Shown here: one piece after another, positions 27,378 through 39,735 of the stretch
How positions within the stretch are numbered: position 1 is the first letter of the stretch
How the letters are laid out: the number at the start of each line of letters is the position of its first letter
Assembly (NCBI GenBank): GCA_032173965.1
Contig: CM063284.1
Span: 131,555,125-131,619,124 of the forward strand
Source of the DNA: Sitta carolinensis
Lineage: Eukaryota > Chordata > Aves > Passeriformes > Sittidae
Direction of reading: 5' to 3'
DNA: 64,000 nt
Translations under genes and position numbers: made by a program
Notes under the pieces: model-generated
Told to the model about the DNA's origin: nothing
Database searches by the model: none
What the model saw: only the letters and a program-made list of their open reading frames with translations

Positions 27378-30300
27378 TCTTTAAAACATGCAAAACAGGT
27401 CAGGTAGTTTTAAACTAACCACTGTTTCCAATGTCACTATTTTCCCCTGTAGTTTTGAACTAGCCCACCTCTGAGATAATCCCTGGGCTGTTGCTATAGA
27501 GTCATCAACCCGCAGAAAGAAGAAAACAATGCTCTTGAGTTTCACAGCGATGTGTAAGTAACATGGAGTCTGGCCTTCCTCCACGTACCACTCTTTCCCC
27601 TAAATCCTTTAGAAATCCCCTTCAGAGCTATCAGCTCTTTTCCATCTTTTTCTCTGATTTTTAGTTTTCTTTTTTAAATAAAAAGGCACTGAAAAATTTT
27701 ATTTTAAATCCTGTTAACCGCTGAGTGTAAGTGAAAGGTGCATTATTTGGCCATAACATCATTCCTTCAAAAGGTTGTAACAGTACCATTAAAAACTTTA
27801 TGTAAGGAAGAACAAACATTGCAAATTAGGCCTTTAAACCTCATGACAAGGAAGTTAACCATGTCAAGAAACAACAAATGAAACAGTTGAGCATGTACAC
27901 ATCAAGCTACAGTACAACCAACACGCTCCTGCCAATTCCTTCTCTGTTTCTCTAAAGAAGCACTGAAGGTGGACTGCACATAGCTGCTCATATCTTGCTA
28001 AATTTTAAGCCACAGAAAAAATATAAAAGGACAAGCCTTAGTTCTGTTTTTTAATTTAATATCTTTGTTACTTGAACCTGCCTGAATGTAGGCATACTTA
28101 CACAGGTCTCTTCATCTTGCCTCATAGTTGTATCCTAATAGTTAATGGAAACTCTTTAGACAAAAATAGTGATGAAATTTACAACTCTGCAAAACAAAAA
28201 GTGTATTTCATCCTATACGCACATATCACAAGCATCATGGTAATACCATATTTCTATCTCTGTGAACATTATCGGCATAATAGTTCTCATCTTGAAGTGG
28301 TTAGCCATCTCTGTAGAATACATGTTCTTCTTGTCTGTGGATGGCATTTATAACATGTGACTATAATTAATGGCAATCTTAAAGTAACCCAAATGTTTGC
28401 ACTTAGAAAGAAAGCCTCCTCTTCCATTCACACACTTCTTCAAGTAATTCCCTATGCCAAAAAGCACAATCTTCAAAGAGGACACAACAAAATAAAAGAG
28501 GCAGCCATTTCAGGACAGGTTGCTTTTACTAACAGAACTTTTTGCATCTAGAAAACTTTTTAGGGTAATGTGAAAGTTTGGTCTGTGTCTTTGAAGAACA
28601 TTTTTTCCCCCATTCTTACTTGAAAGAATAATATTCAAATATAAAAACCAACTACATATACTGGACTGTATTGACACCATGAGAGAAAAAAATTCAAACA
28701 TGTTTTTAGAAGGTTCCACCTAATTCACATCTACAAGTACAGTCATACTGCATCATGCAGTCAAGGCTGCACAGGTTGTAAAGTTCCTGTTTATCAGCTG
28801 CAGACCTAACCTTGCCCATGACCCTAGTCTGCTGCAACGCAAAGTAAGTTAAATTTTTCAAAATGGTTTAAGGCAACTTGGTTTAGTTCTCACTATGACA
28901 CAGCAAAAATTGTCATGGAAATTAAGTCAGGATTCACAACTGAGCACCAAGCAGTTTCTTGAAATAGCTATAACCATGCTACCTTTAGAGGTGTCCTATT
29001 GAACAATGTTGTTCTGGAACATTTATGTCAACCAACTAGATTATCTGATTACTATTCTTATATCTGTACAACTCCTAATGTCAAATGCAAATAATACCGT
29101 GACCATTAAATAGATGCCAGAGAAGTGTTAATTCTTCAAGTGTTTCTTTCTTAGGAATGGGGTGAACTTATCCTAAACTAAGGAATGCCAAGAGAAACAG
29201 TCTAAGATGTGAAATTTCTAACCTAAAATCTAATTGCAGTTTCACATTTAGGCACACGAATGAAAGTAGCTTCTTTAACAGTTTGAGCAGTGAAACTTAA
29301 CACTGACATCAGTAGGAGTTTTGCCACTGACTAGCAAGTATGAGGATTAAGTCTTTGTGGAGAGTTTGACAATAACTGCAGTTTTGTATGCTGGGCTTGC
29401 ATAGCTTTATTTTTAAATTTTTACTCGTATGAAAATATAAAGTAGGTATAAAAACTCATCAAATGAATTTTTTTTTCTTTGTTGGATTTGCTATGTGTGT
29501 ACCCTCCACACATCAGGGATATCACATATAGGGGGGGTTTTAACCTTTTTAAGTACTGGTGCTGTCCATGAGATATATGTCTGTCCACGCTCAAATAATA
29601 ACATCTATGAATAAAAAAAAAAGTCAAGTCTCCAAACAGTTGCATTACAAATTTACACTGCACACATCTCACCTTTTTCACCAAAAATAAAATGACTAGT
29701 TAATAGCAATGTTACGACTCCCAATAAACAAAAGTAAATATGGATTATAATACATGTTTAGCTACAGATATAATGTAAAAAAATGACATTTGGGTAATTT
29801 TAACATGACTTTTCATACATTACTAAAACACAAGTAAATAAGAATATGAAGTTATTCAGAAACTACAGAAATACAAATTTTGCTCTCAAGTTTCACAGGA
29901 GTTCCCTTTTATCTCCGAGTTATGCAAGTTATAAGAAAAGAGATAAAATTTACATGTACGACAAAGTATTTTGGACAATCCCTGGACTTGGTATATGAAT
30001 ACGAAGTCAAATCTAATCAGATATCTGAAGATATTAATTCAAAATAACAAATAACTCCAAGTTTTTGAGCCCACTGCTTAAAGTTAGTGCCTTAGTGCGG
30101 AAGTATCTTGCTTCAAATTCTACAAGATATTTGGAAACTAAAACCACACAGATTTTTTTTCCATTCCTCATAAAGCTCAACAGTATTAAATGTCAGCCAT
30201 TTAATTTCCAGCATTTTGTTTACGAAATATTGTTAACATCTATGCTTAATATAGAGTCTACACATGGTACTTATTGGCTGCTGATCAAAACATGAGGCAT

Positions 30301-30420
30301 AGAAATCGAATACAAGCTTTGTGATTATTCAGAGTCAGCCACACAGTCACTAAGCTCATCCAATTTTTTTTTTCTGTTAAATTGCTAGGATCCTATCAGA
30401 CAAAATCCCATTTTGATTCC

Positions 30421-30460
30421 AAAAAAAAAAAAAAAAGGGGGGGGGGGGGAGGGAGGGAAG
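30421..30460. repeat. A16-G13 homopolymer junction
   Basis: Sixteen A are followed directly by thirteen G and then GGGA-type repeats. It is prone to sequencing and replication slippage; the reported lengths may not be exact. Confidence 0.9.
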
Positions 30461-31839
30461 CGGGCAGCACGAAAAAATGTAAACTGATAAAAACATCCCA
30501 TTCTTTATCAAACCTCATGAGGAGGAAATCCTCCTTGAAACTAACAAGCTATAAAAATTAACTTAAACCAATCTACCAGTCACCCACTCTCTCGAGGCAG
30601 GTTTTATTTTTACTCCATTTCATTAGCATTAATTATCATAGCAAAGAGCAGAAGAGCAGATTTTGTTTCCTCGTGATAAATTTGCATGATACTGACACAA
30701 ATGATTCCAAAGAAATCTGTGGAAACCCTGAGCTGGAGCAAGCCCTCCTTGGTGTGAACATTCAGAGTGGAGATCAGACATTACGCACAAAGGTGTGGCA
30801 CACAGTCTTGACACTAACAGTGATTCATAGAATAGGAGAACTCCTTGGATTAAACACCCTCCCTGTTTGGTTGGTTTTTTGTTTGTTTTATTTTTTTTTA
30901 ATTGCAAGGGAAAACAGAATAGAGACCTGAATCTCAATTGGCTTAATGGACAAAAAAGGATCATTTAAAACTTGTCCAGCCTCAACTGGTTCTTTCAAAG
31001 CTCTTTCTCAACTATGCACATTACTGAACTATTACATAATGATCCTAAAGAGGTCTATTAGTACAGACAACTGGTTACTAAGGTAACAAGATGTTACTTT
31101 AAACCAGCAGCACTGTCCCAGCTCATCAGCTTCACTCACGTCTTTCCTTTGTTCTTTTCAAACTATGCACAAATTACAGACTTGCTGTACAACCAAATAT
31201 ACATACTAGAGCTATGCTTCAGTTTCTCAACTCATTTTCCTCATTCGAGCTAAGCAGGTTAAAAAAAAGACATTAAGATGATGCAAGCATTTGAATTCTT
31301 TGGTGTGAAGTAGTTTCATTCTTAACTCTATAGTAAGAATTTGAAAGTTGGCTGAAAAGTAAGTTTTAAAATGTTTTCTCACTAGAAACTATTTTATATT
31401 AAAAAACAGTGAATTATTATTATATAGTCATAGTGAATGAAAACATTGAAATGATTTGATGTGATAAAATAAGATGGCAGGGATCTTTTAATGTTTTAGG
31501 AGGGAAAACCTGGTTAAGTCTTACTGACTGAATCTTGGCTGAAATTTCTCAGAGGCAGACTCATGTTTGAAAAAATTAGTTGACTGCTAATTGCAAAAAA
31601 GATTAAGGTTACTCAAGCTCTAGCTCCTCCAAAACACTGATGCTCCTAATAAACAAATTAAGTATTACACTATTTTTGAAAGCTCAAACTTGTGAAACCT
31701 AAGTGTTCTCAACATATTTTATGATTACAAACATCAGGCATCAGCAGTAGCTTAAAATGCCATAGAAAATAAGAGCATTGGAAACATTTACAGGAGCAGG
31801 TCACCTATAACAATGCTCTATTCCAAGTAGGATTAACTC

Positions 31840-32030
31840 CACCAAAACAGTTCCTGATGTGTTTATCTAACCAGGTCTTCAACACTTACAATAATGGCAA
31901 CTTCTGCAACCCTCCGAGGCAAACTGCTGTTGTATGGAGTTATCCATTCTTCTTACTATCTAACTTCAAATAAACTGCTGCAATTCAAGACCTCTTGCCT
32001 TGTCTTCAGAGTATATGACAATGATGAATA
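31840..32030 (-). mobile_element. Ancient L3/CR1-like LINE relic
   Basis: The order of short words (ATCTAACCAGGTCTTCAACA, AATGGCAACTTCTGCAACC, TTACTATCTAACTTCAAAT, CCTCTTGCCTTGTCTTCAG) follows the reverse complement of old amniote L3/CR1 3' regions. Divergence is high, and the match is from memory of the family pattern. Confidence 0.5.
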
Positions 32031-35000
32031 AAAGCCTTTTGTTCTGTTTAACGTGTAAGAAAGCAAAAAGCTTTTCGTTCAAGAAGGGTGTTTCCTGTGC
32101 TCTTCTAAGATACAAAAATTTATATAATCTTTGTCAGACAGCAAAATTCACTTTGCAAAGCTGAAGTATAGCACTGGCACTTTGTTTTGCCCGACTCAGT
32201 AGTCAAAGTAACAGCCTTATAACAGCCCTACAATTTAAGATAAACATAAAGTACTCATTCTGTTTACAGCCTAAAAAATTACTAGGGTTGATTTTCAATT
32301 ATATACTAATAGAATAAGGAACACATTCAAAGAGAAAGGATGCTGTATTCAATACCAGTCAGAGAAACACTCTGCTCAGGCATTGTATTTCCCCCTCTCT
32401 GCACAAAAAATAATTCTCCTTTTGTGATTAGAATATACAAACAGAATTAAGCTAAATCAGTCAGTATTTGACTTACAGAGGTTTTTTTAGAAGTGTAATA
32501 AGTTGTTATCTTTGCTGATAAAATCTCAGCAACCAATATGACACTTCTGGGTTACACGTCAGGCTGGCAAAAGCTCCTCACCTGAACAGCTGCATGATAA
32601 GCCTAACAAACCACGATGTGCAAGCCATCCACTAATGCATTCCTAATACATCCACTAGTGGACTCCTAATACAAATACCTCTCCCATTGACTTACCCACA
32701 TACATACCTTTCATTTTTTGTAAATAATCACCCAGGATGCAATAAGTCTCTCTAACAGCCACCTACTTTAAAAAGTATAGAATATCTCCACTGCTGAGGT
32801 TCACACTGTCCTCACAAAATGACTTAAATAAAGCTTGTCATTTTCATTAAATTAGTTTCACAGTCTCGCCCCTTTTAGCCATGCCTGAAGAGAACAGAAT
32901 GAAATTCTGTGTGGAAACTATCAGCACCAATACTACCTCTATCTCATATGTGTATGGCCAATGCAAACACAGAAACCTAAGTTTCATATTTGCTTAGTTA
33001 AGAAAACATTCCTCCTGTCAGCATCTGGAAATGCTTCATGATACTCAACAACTAATTAAAAACAAAGCAAAATTAATCTGTATTAATACTTCATTTAAAA
33101 TTTTCAAATCTTAGAGAATCAGAAATTACTGAAAATAGATGAAATGCATTAGTTCACATAAATTAGAAAGAGAACTGTTCCAAACAAACGCATCTGCTGC
33201 TTAAATAAAGTCAGCATAAACCCAGTCAAAATTTTGGACAAAGACATTTCCAATGAAGTTATATCAGCTTAGCTTTATTAGTGAAGTTTTAATTTAATTC
33301 TAGATGGTCTTCAACCATTTTATGCTATTTAATTTTTAAAAGAATCAATAGCTGCATTATACATTTGTAAATATTAACTGAAATCTCAGTATCTACAGTA
33401 CTATTATTCCAAAATTACTATATTCTAATGCATTTATTCCTTTTGAAACCCAGGGAAATATTCTGCCTACAGTAACAGATGGCTTTTTCATTTTTTGTTG
33501 CTATTCCAGAATCTTTAAGTCACCCAAAATGCATCTACTTAAACATGATACTGCAGTTATTATGCAAAGCATGATCTACATGTTCACTGTTTAATATTTA
33601 ACAATCTGGATACCATTCCTGTTTGGAAATAATTCTACTAGAGACAGAAATCATTACCCTAGCATTGCTATAATAAACAGATTTGCCTTTTTACATTTTA
33701 TTGTCTCATAACAAAAAGTAAATTACTCATTTAAAATGAAATAACATATCCAATTAATGCAAATGAAGTTTAGCAACTCACTCTGACTAATGTTAATTCA
33801 GAGATTATCATCAATTAGGTTCATGTAAATCCTTTGTTAGTATCATGTCCCACTCTAACACACAACTAAGGGGCAGAAGGAATTACAGGGCAATTTTACA
33901 TCTTAATGAGATCTAAAATGTCATGATACAGCAAAAATGTAAGCAGCAGGCTATTTCACAACATGTACACATTGCACATCAATCTAGCACAGTAAGATTT
34001 ATCTGGGTATCCCCCACATAACAAAAATGTTGAGCTTGCTCAGAATTATAAGTTCACCTTTTCTGTGTAAAAACTAATTTCTTTATAAATGTTATACAAC
34101 ATAAAATCTTCAACTGTGAAAGACAATAAAAAATTTAAGCAAGATGCTTTAACAACACCCTGCAGTAATATTACTCATTTAATACACAGCTCTCTCCAGC
34201 ATGTACCTATTTCATGGGAAACATTCCTCATGGAAAGAACAAAACTATCATAACAGCAACATGGTCATAGGAATACATAATCTCTACGAAAAACAACTGT
34301 TCTTAAAAGGAGTGGTCAGTCAGATGAGGGAAACAAACACATCATTTGCTCTCATTCTGATCCAAACTGCTGACTTCTGAGCTAGAACTAAAAGTCAGCC
34401 CATTAAAGTTAAGCCTCCTTATGAAAAGCTGCTTATACCGTGCAGTGTTAATACTCCTAGGGATCTCATACATTACAGAGCTTTACCACATTTTTATTTA
34501 TTCAGTGACATGCCACTATTCCTCACAAATGAGCAGTATCTTGTTGATTACACTTACAGGCACCAAAGTGCATAAAGCTTCACTGAACCCCATTAAGATT
34601 AAAAATAAAGATTAAAAATTAATATTAAAAATACTACTTTAATTATGCCATCTGCCTCTTAAAAAGAATTAAAACGTATAAGAGAATTGCTTATAGACTG
34701 GTAGAATTCATTGAAAGCAAAAATGATCCTTGAGTGTTGAGATACACATCAACAATTTAATATAAAAGCTGAATTTTGAATAAACATCAGTTTGGGGTTT
34801 TTGAAAGAGCTATATATCAACTCAGAGTTTCAACAGCTGCACTTCAAAGGCTGAAGTGGAAAAAGCAAAACAAAATATTACAAGTACTTCCCCAGAAATA
34901 CATTTCCCTAACATTCACTGATATCAAAGACCCATACTTTTAGGTTTGAGAATTTATCCCGAGACATCAAAAACAGAGTAGAATAATGGAAAACAAAGAT

Positions 35001-35728
35001 AAAAAACAGCAATTCTACACAAAGTCCTACTCACAGAAAAGAAAACATTCAAAAGTGTTTGAGGTTGAATGTTTTTTGTTGGGTCATTGTTTCTTTTTAA
35101 AAATCAAGAAGAAATGTAGTATAAAAATTCCAAATACCTCTTTCACATAAAAATGGCACTTTAAGTCCAAAAGCAAATATAACAGTAAATTCGGAATAAT
35201 GTAATATTCAAGGTGAGTATACAGTAACAGAATTCATCTAGTTAAACTTGCTTGCAAGATATCTGACTGAATGCAATGTATAACTTGAAGGTTTGCGGCG
35301 ATAATTTTTTCTTATTGATTCCTGGAACGTGACATCAATAACCAGCACAGACTGATGACAGAACTGAAGGCCCACAGGACCAAAAGTCAGAGATAGACCT
35401 CAAATTCCCATATGGCATTAGTGAAAAAGAATGAAGATCAGCTTTTGAATTTCAAAACAGATGTATTTCAACAGAGAAAAATCCAAACCATAAATATGTA
35501 CTTACAGTACAAATAATGCTGCTAAAACTAGATTTTTTAAAGCTTGGATTAATAACCAAAGCATGTTATTTTCTTGGAAAAGTCTTCTAATTATATTTGT
35601 GTTGGTGAGTAGTTTTTAAAATATTTACATCAGGGCAGAAAACTATGCTCATACCAGAACTTTTAAACCAGCTCTAGAACTAAGTTCATTTGACTTATTT
35701 TATATATTTGTTTATCCACAAACAAGAA

Positions 35729-35790
35729 CATTTACTGTTCTCATTTGTTATGAATTCTCAATATGAATTTACTGTTCTCAACTGTTATGA
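35729..35790. repeat. Two-copy tandem repeat, 37-bp period
   Basis: TTTACTGTTCTCATTTGTTA is repeated 37 bp later as TTTACTGTTCTCAACTGTTA. The second copy runs into GAGAACAG, which can pair with the CTGTTCTC inside either copy. Confidence 0.8.
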
Positions 35791-37097
35791 GAACAGTTTC
35801 CTATATAATTTATTTACATTATCTGAAAACATCAGCAAGTACGTAAGACTAACTGGTCCGTGCACATTACATGTATCTGTATATGTCGACAAGTAAAATA
35901 ACTATGTTTTATCAGACAGTATGATAGACTAAGAATAGGATAAAATATCACTGTGACCAAAGCAAACATACTATTTGGTCAAGGAATTAGCTCCCAGTTC
36001 TACATATTTCACCTTATAATATACAGAAATAAGCAAACTAGTTAGATGCAGGGATTTATAAAGTTTGTTTTCACTTTCTTTTTCTTTCTCTTTCCCAGCT
36101 CAATGGCATTTCTGCTTCCTAGTTCATGCTTTAACAGACATATACACAAATAAATCTGTAGGGCTTTCCAGCCAATACATTTAAATATTTCTTCTTAGCA
36201 TGACCCTGTCATTCACCCTGGCTCACAAGTGAAACGTTCACTGGCTGCCAGAACTGCCATGGTGTCTTTGGCTTACAAGGGTAAGAAATAATGGTATCAT
36301 TCACCAAGTGAGTTTGGTGACTTCTGGCTTACAGAGCATCCTTCCTCTCCTACACAGAAAGATGGAGTACTACTAGAATACACTAGTATTAAGTTGAATT
36401 TTGATCATTTATGTTTTAGTTCTAGTATATCAATCCCTTCTTTAAACAAAATTTTGACTGTCATCATTTTCAGTTTGGATACCTTTTTAGATCCCATTAA
36501 GGCTAATTCCAAACAAAACAGCATGGAATTACTTAGTTCAAAAAGTTTCCATCATTTATCCCTTTCATGAATCATTTAAAGACTTCATGTCAGCAACTGA
36601 AAACATTCATGTTGATCGCACAAAGAACAGAATATATTATGCATGCTGCCCACTGATTTATCCTTTGAGAAAGACTCTTGCAGACCACTTGCCAATACTG
36701 CTGCTCACAGTATAAAATATAAATAGAAGTGCTTCTAGAATATATAAGTAAATAATAATTGCCAGTGGTTCAAATCATCAGGCAGTTAAAACCCATATCC
36801 TGTGCAACATCAGCTGTACCAGATGCTTTAGAGAACTGTATTTTTGAGTGGACTACTCATGGAAGCAGTACATCCACTACTGAAGCATCTTCCTAAACTC
36901 TTTCATAGGATGGCTTACCTCTTCTTCATGTTTAAAACAAAATACCATCACATACACAGAGTCCATACAAATAGTTACTCACTTTTGAAAAAATCCTATT
37001 GGGTTTTCAACAAGAATAATTTTGTAGCAACAAGCCTGACAACACTGCTTCTTCAGGAGGCCAAGGACAAACTGCACATCACATAAATTCCATGAGA

Positions 37098-37260
37098 CTC
37101 AGGAACAGATTGCCCAGACTACTTGTAGATGCCATGCTATTGGAAGTTTTCAAGGTTACAGCTTAAAACAGCTAGTGAAAGATGACCCTGTCCATGGCAG
37201 GAAAGCTGGACCACATGACCCCTAAAGGGTCCTTTAGAGGGAACCATTCTAGGATTCAGA
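37098..37260 (+). mobile_element. CR1 LINE 3' fragment
   Basis: On the plus strand it reads AACAGATTGCCCAGACTAC, then a degraded end of ORF2 (GATGCC...GAAGTTTTCAAGG). It continues through CTGTCCATGGCAGG and ends GGAACCATTCTAGGATTC, the CR1 3' signature. It is antisense to STK3. The 5' limit is approximate. Confidence 0.8.
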
Positions 37261-38666
37261 AGTCTGTACTTGCCAGTCTAACACCACTAGGAAGGTTTGC
37301 CTACAAAACTGAGCAGTTCAGTCTCTGAAGATCAGAACTCCTCAGGTTTTGTTCTACGATAAATCCTATTTCGAGAAGGCAACTTCATTGTACAAGCAAT
37401 GTCAACAAATTCCACACTATTATCCATGTACAAATTATTCATGAGTAAGTGCTTATAGAACTAGCATCTGAGCAGTTACAGAAAGAGTAATTTTTGCTTG
37501 CATTTTTTCACAAGTAATGGAAAAGATAGGCTGAATTTAAAATTGTTCTAAAGGGAGTTTTATTGCCACTATAATAACTCCACTGAAACAATGGCCAGTT
37601 ATTTTCCAATGAATAGTGCAACTATTTTGTTAGTCAATCATCAGAATGATGATTTCTGCATTTGACAGGGAAAAAAACTAAAAAACTCCACCCAAACCAA
37701 AACCCAAATGAATGAGAATTCTCCATCAGCAACAGCTTGTACTATGCTATTTAACTGGCTTTACCTCAGTTTAAATTTAAGAGTCAGCTTTAAGTAGAAA
37801 TGCAGTAAGTGAAAACTGGAAAGAAAATTCCCCACCTACAGCTGTTACCTAAAATTAAACACAACACTTCTCTTGAAATCTCAAGTGTGAGTCAAAAAGG
37901 CACCATGTGATCATATTTAGCTACTGCACTGTAGTTAAGAAAATTTCATCCACAAGAGATAAACAAAGATTGAAACATGCTAAAAAATTAGCCAAGGTGA
38001 AAACCAGGTATAATTACTTAAAAGTCTTTAATCAGTAATTATATATTTCATTTTAAGTGCAGCCAATAACTGAGGAACATTTTCTTTTTGACCCTGTTAT
38101 AATTTCCAACATAGGCAAAATGAAACAAACTACACATATTTTGGAGGGTAAAAATTCCATCCTAAAATAGATGAACTTGTGTTAGGTAGAATAATTCTAT
38201 GTAAAGTGATGCATGCTATTGGAATAGTACCAAGAAGATGACTTGTGCAAAATAGTACAAGATTGATTAAATGGCTCCAATCCAGTTTAAAATGCTTATC
38301 ATTTTACTGAGATAGCTAGCAAACATGACAACAATATTCCATGTCTGCAGCAATTTTTATCTGTTTTAACAGAATTGGGTCAAATTTTAACATTTTTACA
38401 GCACATAAATTTTAAGGAACCAAAAGCATTTTAAAAAAATAAAAGTGATTACAAGGTAGTATAATGTCACACGCCATTCCTCATTAAAAAGGTCTTGTGT
38501 TAACCAGGTGTACATACTTCAACACCAGGATGAGGCACAAATATTTGGACAGCATTCTTGAAAGTTTGCTTATTTTTTTTTTGTATTAATATAGTTATAG
38601 AAATGGATTTTTGGCACGTATAAAATAAATTGCATGCAAGAGATTAAACAATAAAAATGTACTTAC

Positions 38667-38842
38667 AAAATCAAAGTCTCCATCTTGAGGAACTTTCCAG
38701 TTATCAGGGAAAACGTTTTTGGATATGTGGTAAGGTTCATGCATGTTCTGATTACAGTTTTCAGGGCTTTTATTCTTGGAATCTTGTTTATCAAAGTAGT
38801 CCATGAAAGAAGGCCTTTGAACTTGCGGTGAAGTAGCATTTC
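38667..38842 (-). CDS. STK3: STK3 internal exon: segment before SARAH domain
   Basis: This 176-nt exon supplies two bases (GA) that complete a split Arg codon (C|GA), then 58 residues, about MST2 382-439. The acceptor is CAACTAAG and the donor is TTT|GTAAGT, leaving phase 0. It starts NATSPQVQRPSFMDYFDKQD and ends WKVPQDGDFDF. The family continues from here with the SARAH helix in the next exon. The middle (SKNKSPENC..., EPYHISKN) differs from mammals at several positions, as expected for a disordered linker. FMDYFDKQD, VFPDNWKVPQDGDFDF and the phases are diagnostic of STK3. No downstream SARAH exon was found in the remaining 38.6 kb, so this is the last STK3 exon in the window. Confidence 0.97.
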
Positions 38843-39221
38843 CTTAGTTGAAAGAAAACAGAAAAAAAAAGGTAAAAAACTATTCAAAGATTAAAGAATC
38901 AATGCACTATAAACTAAACTTAACTAATTAATTTTCCTGGGGTTTGCAGAAACTAATACAGTCATCTGTATGTGATGCAAGTCTCTGTCCCCTGAGGATC
39001 TTTGGCATAAAAGCTCACAGTCAAAGTATGATATTTTTGTAGCAAGACACAACGTGGAGAAATTTTCAAGACATTTCAGAGTTGCACACACAAATAATAA
39101 TAGAAGTTACTTCATGTAATACCAATTAGTTGTTATAGAGACTGAATAACACGAGGTGCTAAGCATCCCTTTGGGTGCTGAATGCTCCTAACTACATAAA
39201 AGAGCACTGAAGAGCAAAAAC

Positions 39222-39735
39222 CATAGTCTTAGAATGGGTTGAGTCGGAAAGGACCTTTAAAAACCATCTAATTCCAACTCCCCTTCCATGGCCCAAGGTT
39301 CCAACCCAGCCTTGAACACTTCCAGGGATGGGACACCCACAGCTTCTCTGGGCAACTTGTTCCAGTATTTGAACACTCTCATAGCAGATAATTTCTTCCC
39401 AATATCTACTCTAAATTTGCCCTCTTTCAGTTTAAAGCCACTACCCCTTGTCTTATCATTAAGGCCATTGTCAAAAGGCCCCCTCCAGCTCTCCTGTAGG
39501 CTCCCTGTTAGATACTGCAAGGTCCTACAAGGTCTCCCCAGAACATTCTCTTCTCCAGGCACAAAAACCCCAACTGTCTCAGCCAGTTTTTGTATCAGAG
39601 GTGCTCCACCCCTGATCATTTTCATGGTCCTCCCCTGGATTTGCTCCAACAGCTCCATGTCCTTCTTGTTTTGGGGGTCCTAGGGCTGAACATGGTATTA
39701 TGGGTGGGGTCTCATGAGAGATGAGTAGAGCAGAA
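39222..39735 (-). mobile_element. CR1 LINE fragment with ORF2 C-terminus
   Basis: The low-coordinate end is a CR1 3' tail (GGTTGAGTCGGAAAGGACC). The minus strand has an uninterrupted frame over 39257-39658 whose peptide includes FKYWNKLPREAVGVPSLEVF and MELLEQIQGRTMKMIRG. This is the end of CR1 ORF2. The long surviving frame suggests a younger copy than most others here, but the element is strongly 5'-truncated and cannot move by itself. Confidence 0.92.

Larger units (their letters stand above)
1..38666 (-). other. STK3: STK3 last intron (partial), no genes
   Basis: This is intron downstream of the exon ending at 38667, entered by a strong GTAAGT donor; its acceptor is outside the window. 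It is AT-rich. Recognised contents: a minisatellite near 5.4 kb; a retroelement-like GC block at 5.9-7.06 kb; a CpG-dense patch at 14.03-14.17 kb; an A/C-rich stretch at 15.07-15.24 kb; a SINE at 23.1 kb; CR1 at 24.8-25.5 kb; an X-box at 27.36 kb; an L3-like relic at 31.84-32.03 kb; a short tandem repeat at 35.73 kb; and CR1 at 37.1 kb. I see nothing identifiable in 1-5390, 7060-13740 (except an exon-like patch at 10.54-10.64 kb), 15.25-23.1 kb (only short dinucleotide runs), 25.98-27.35 kb, 27.4-31.8 kb (only a homopolymer junction at 30.42 kb), 32.03-35.72 kb and 37.27-38.66 kb. Reading frames of 60-165 codons occur but show no domain. Confidence 0.85.

Noticed and set aside
39288..39683. 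131-codon plus-strand frame
   Set aside because: It is the reverse-strand shadow of the CR1 ORF2 fragment on the minus strand.
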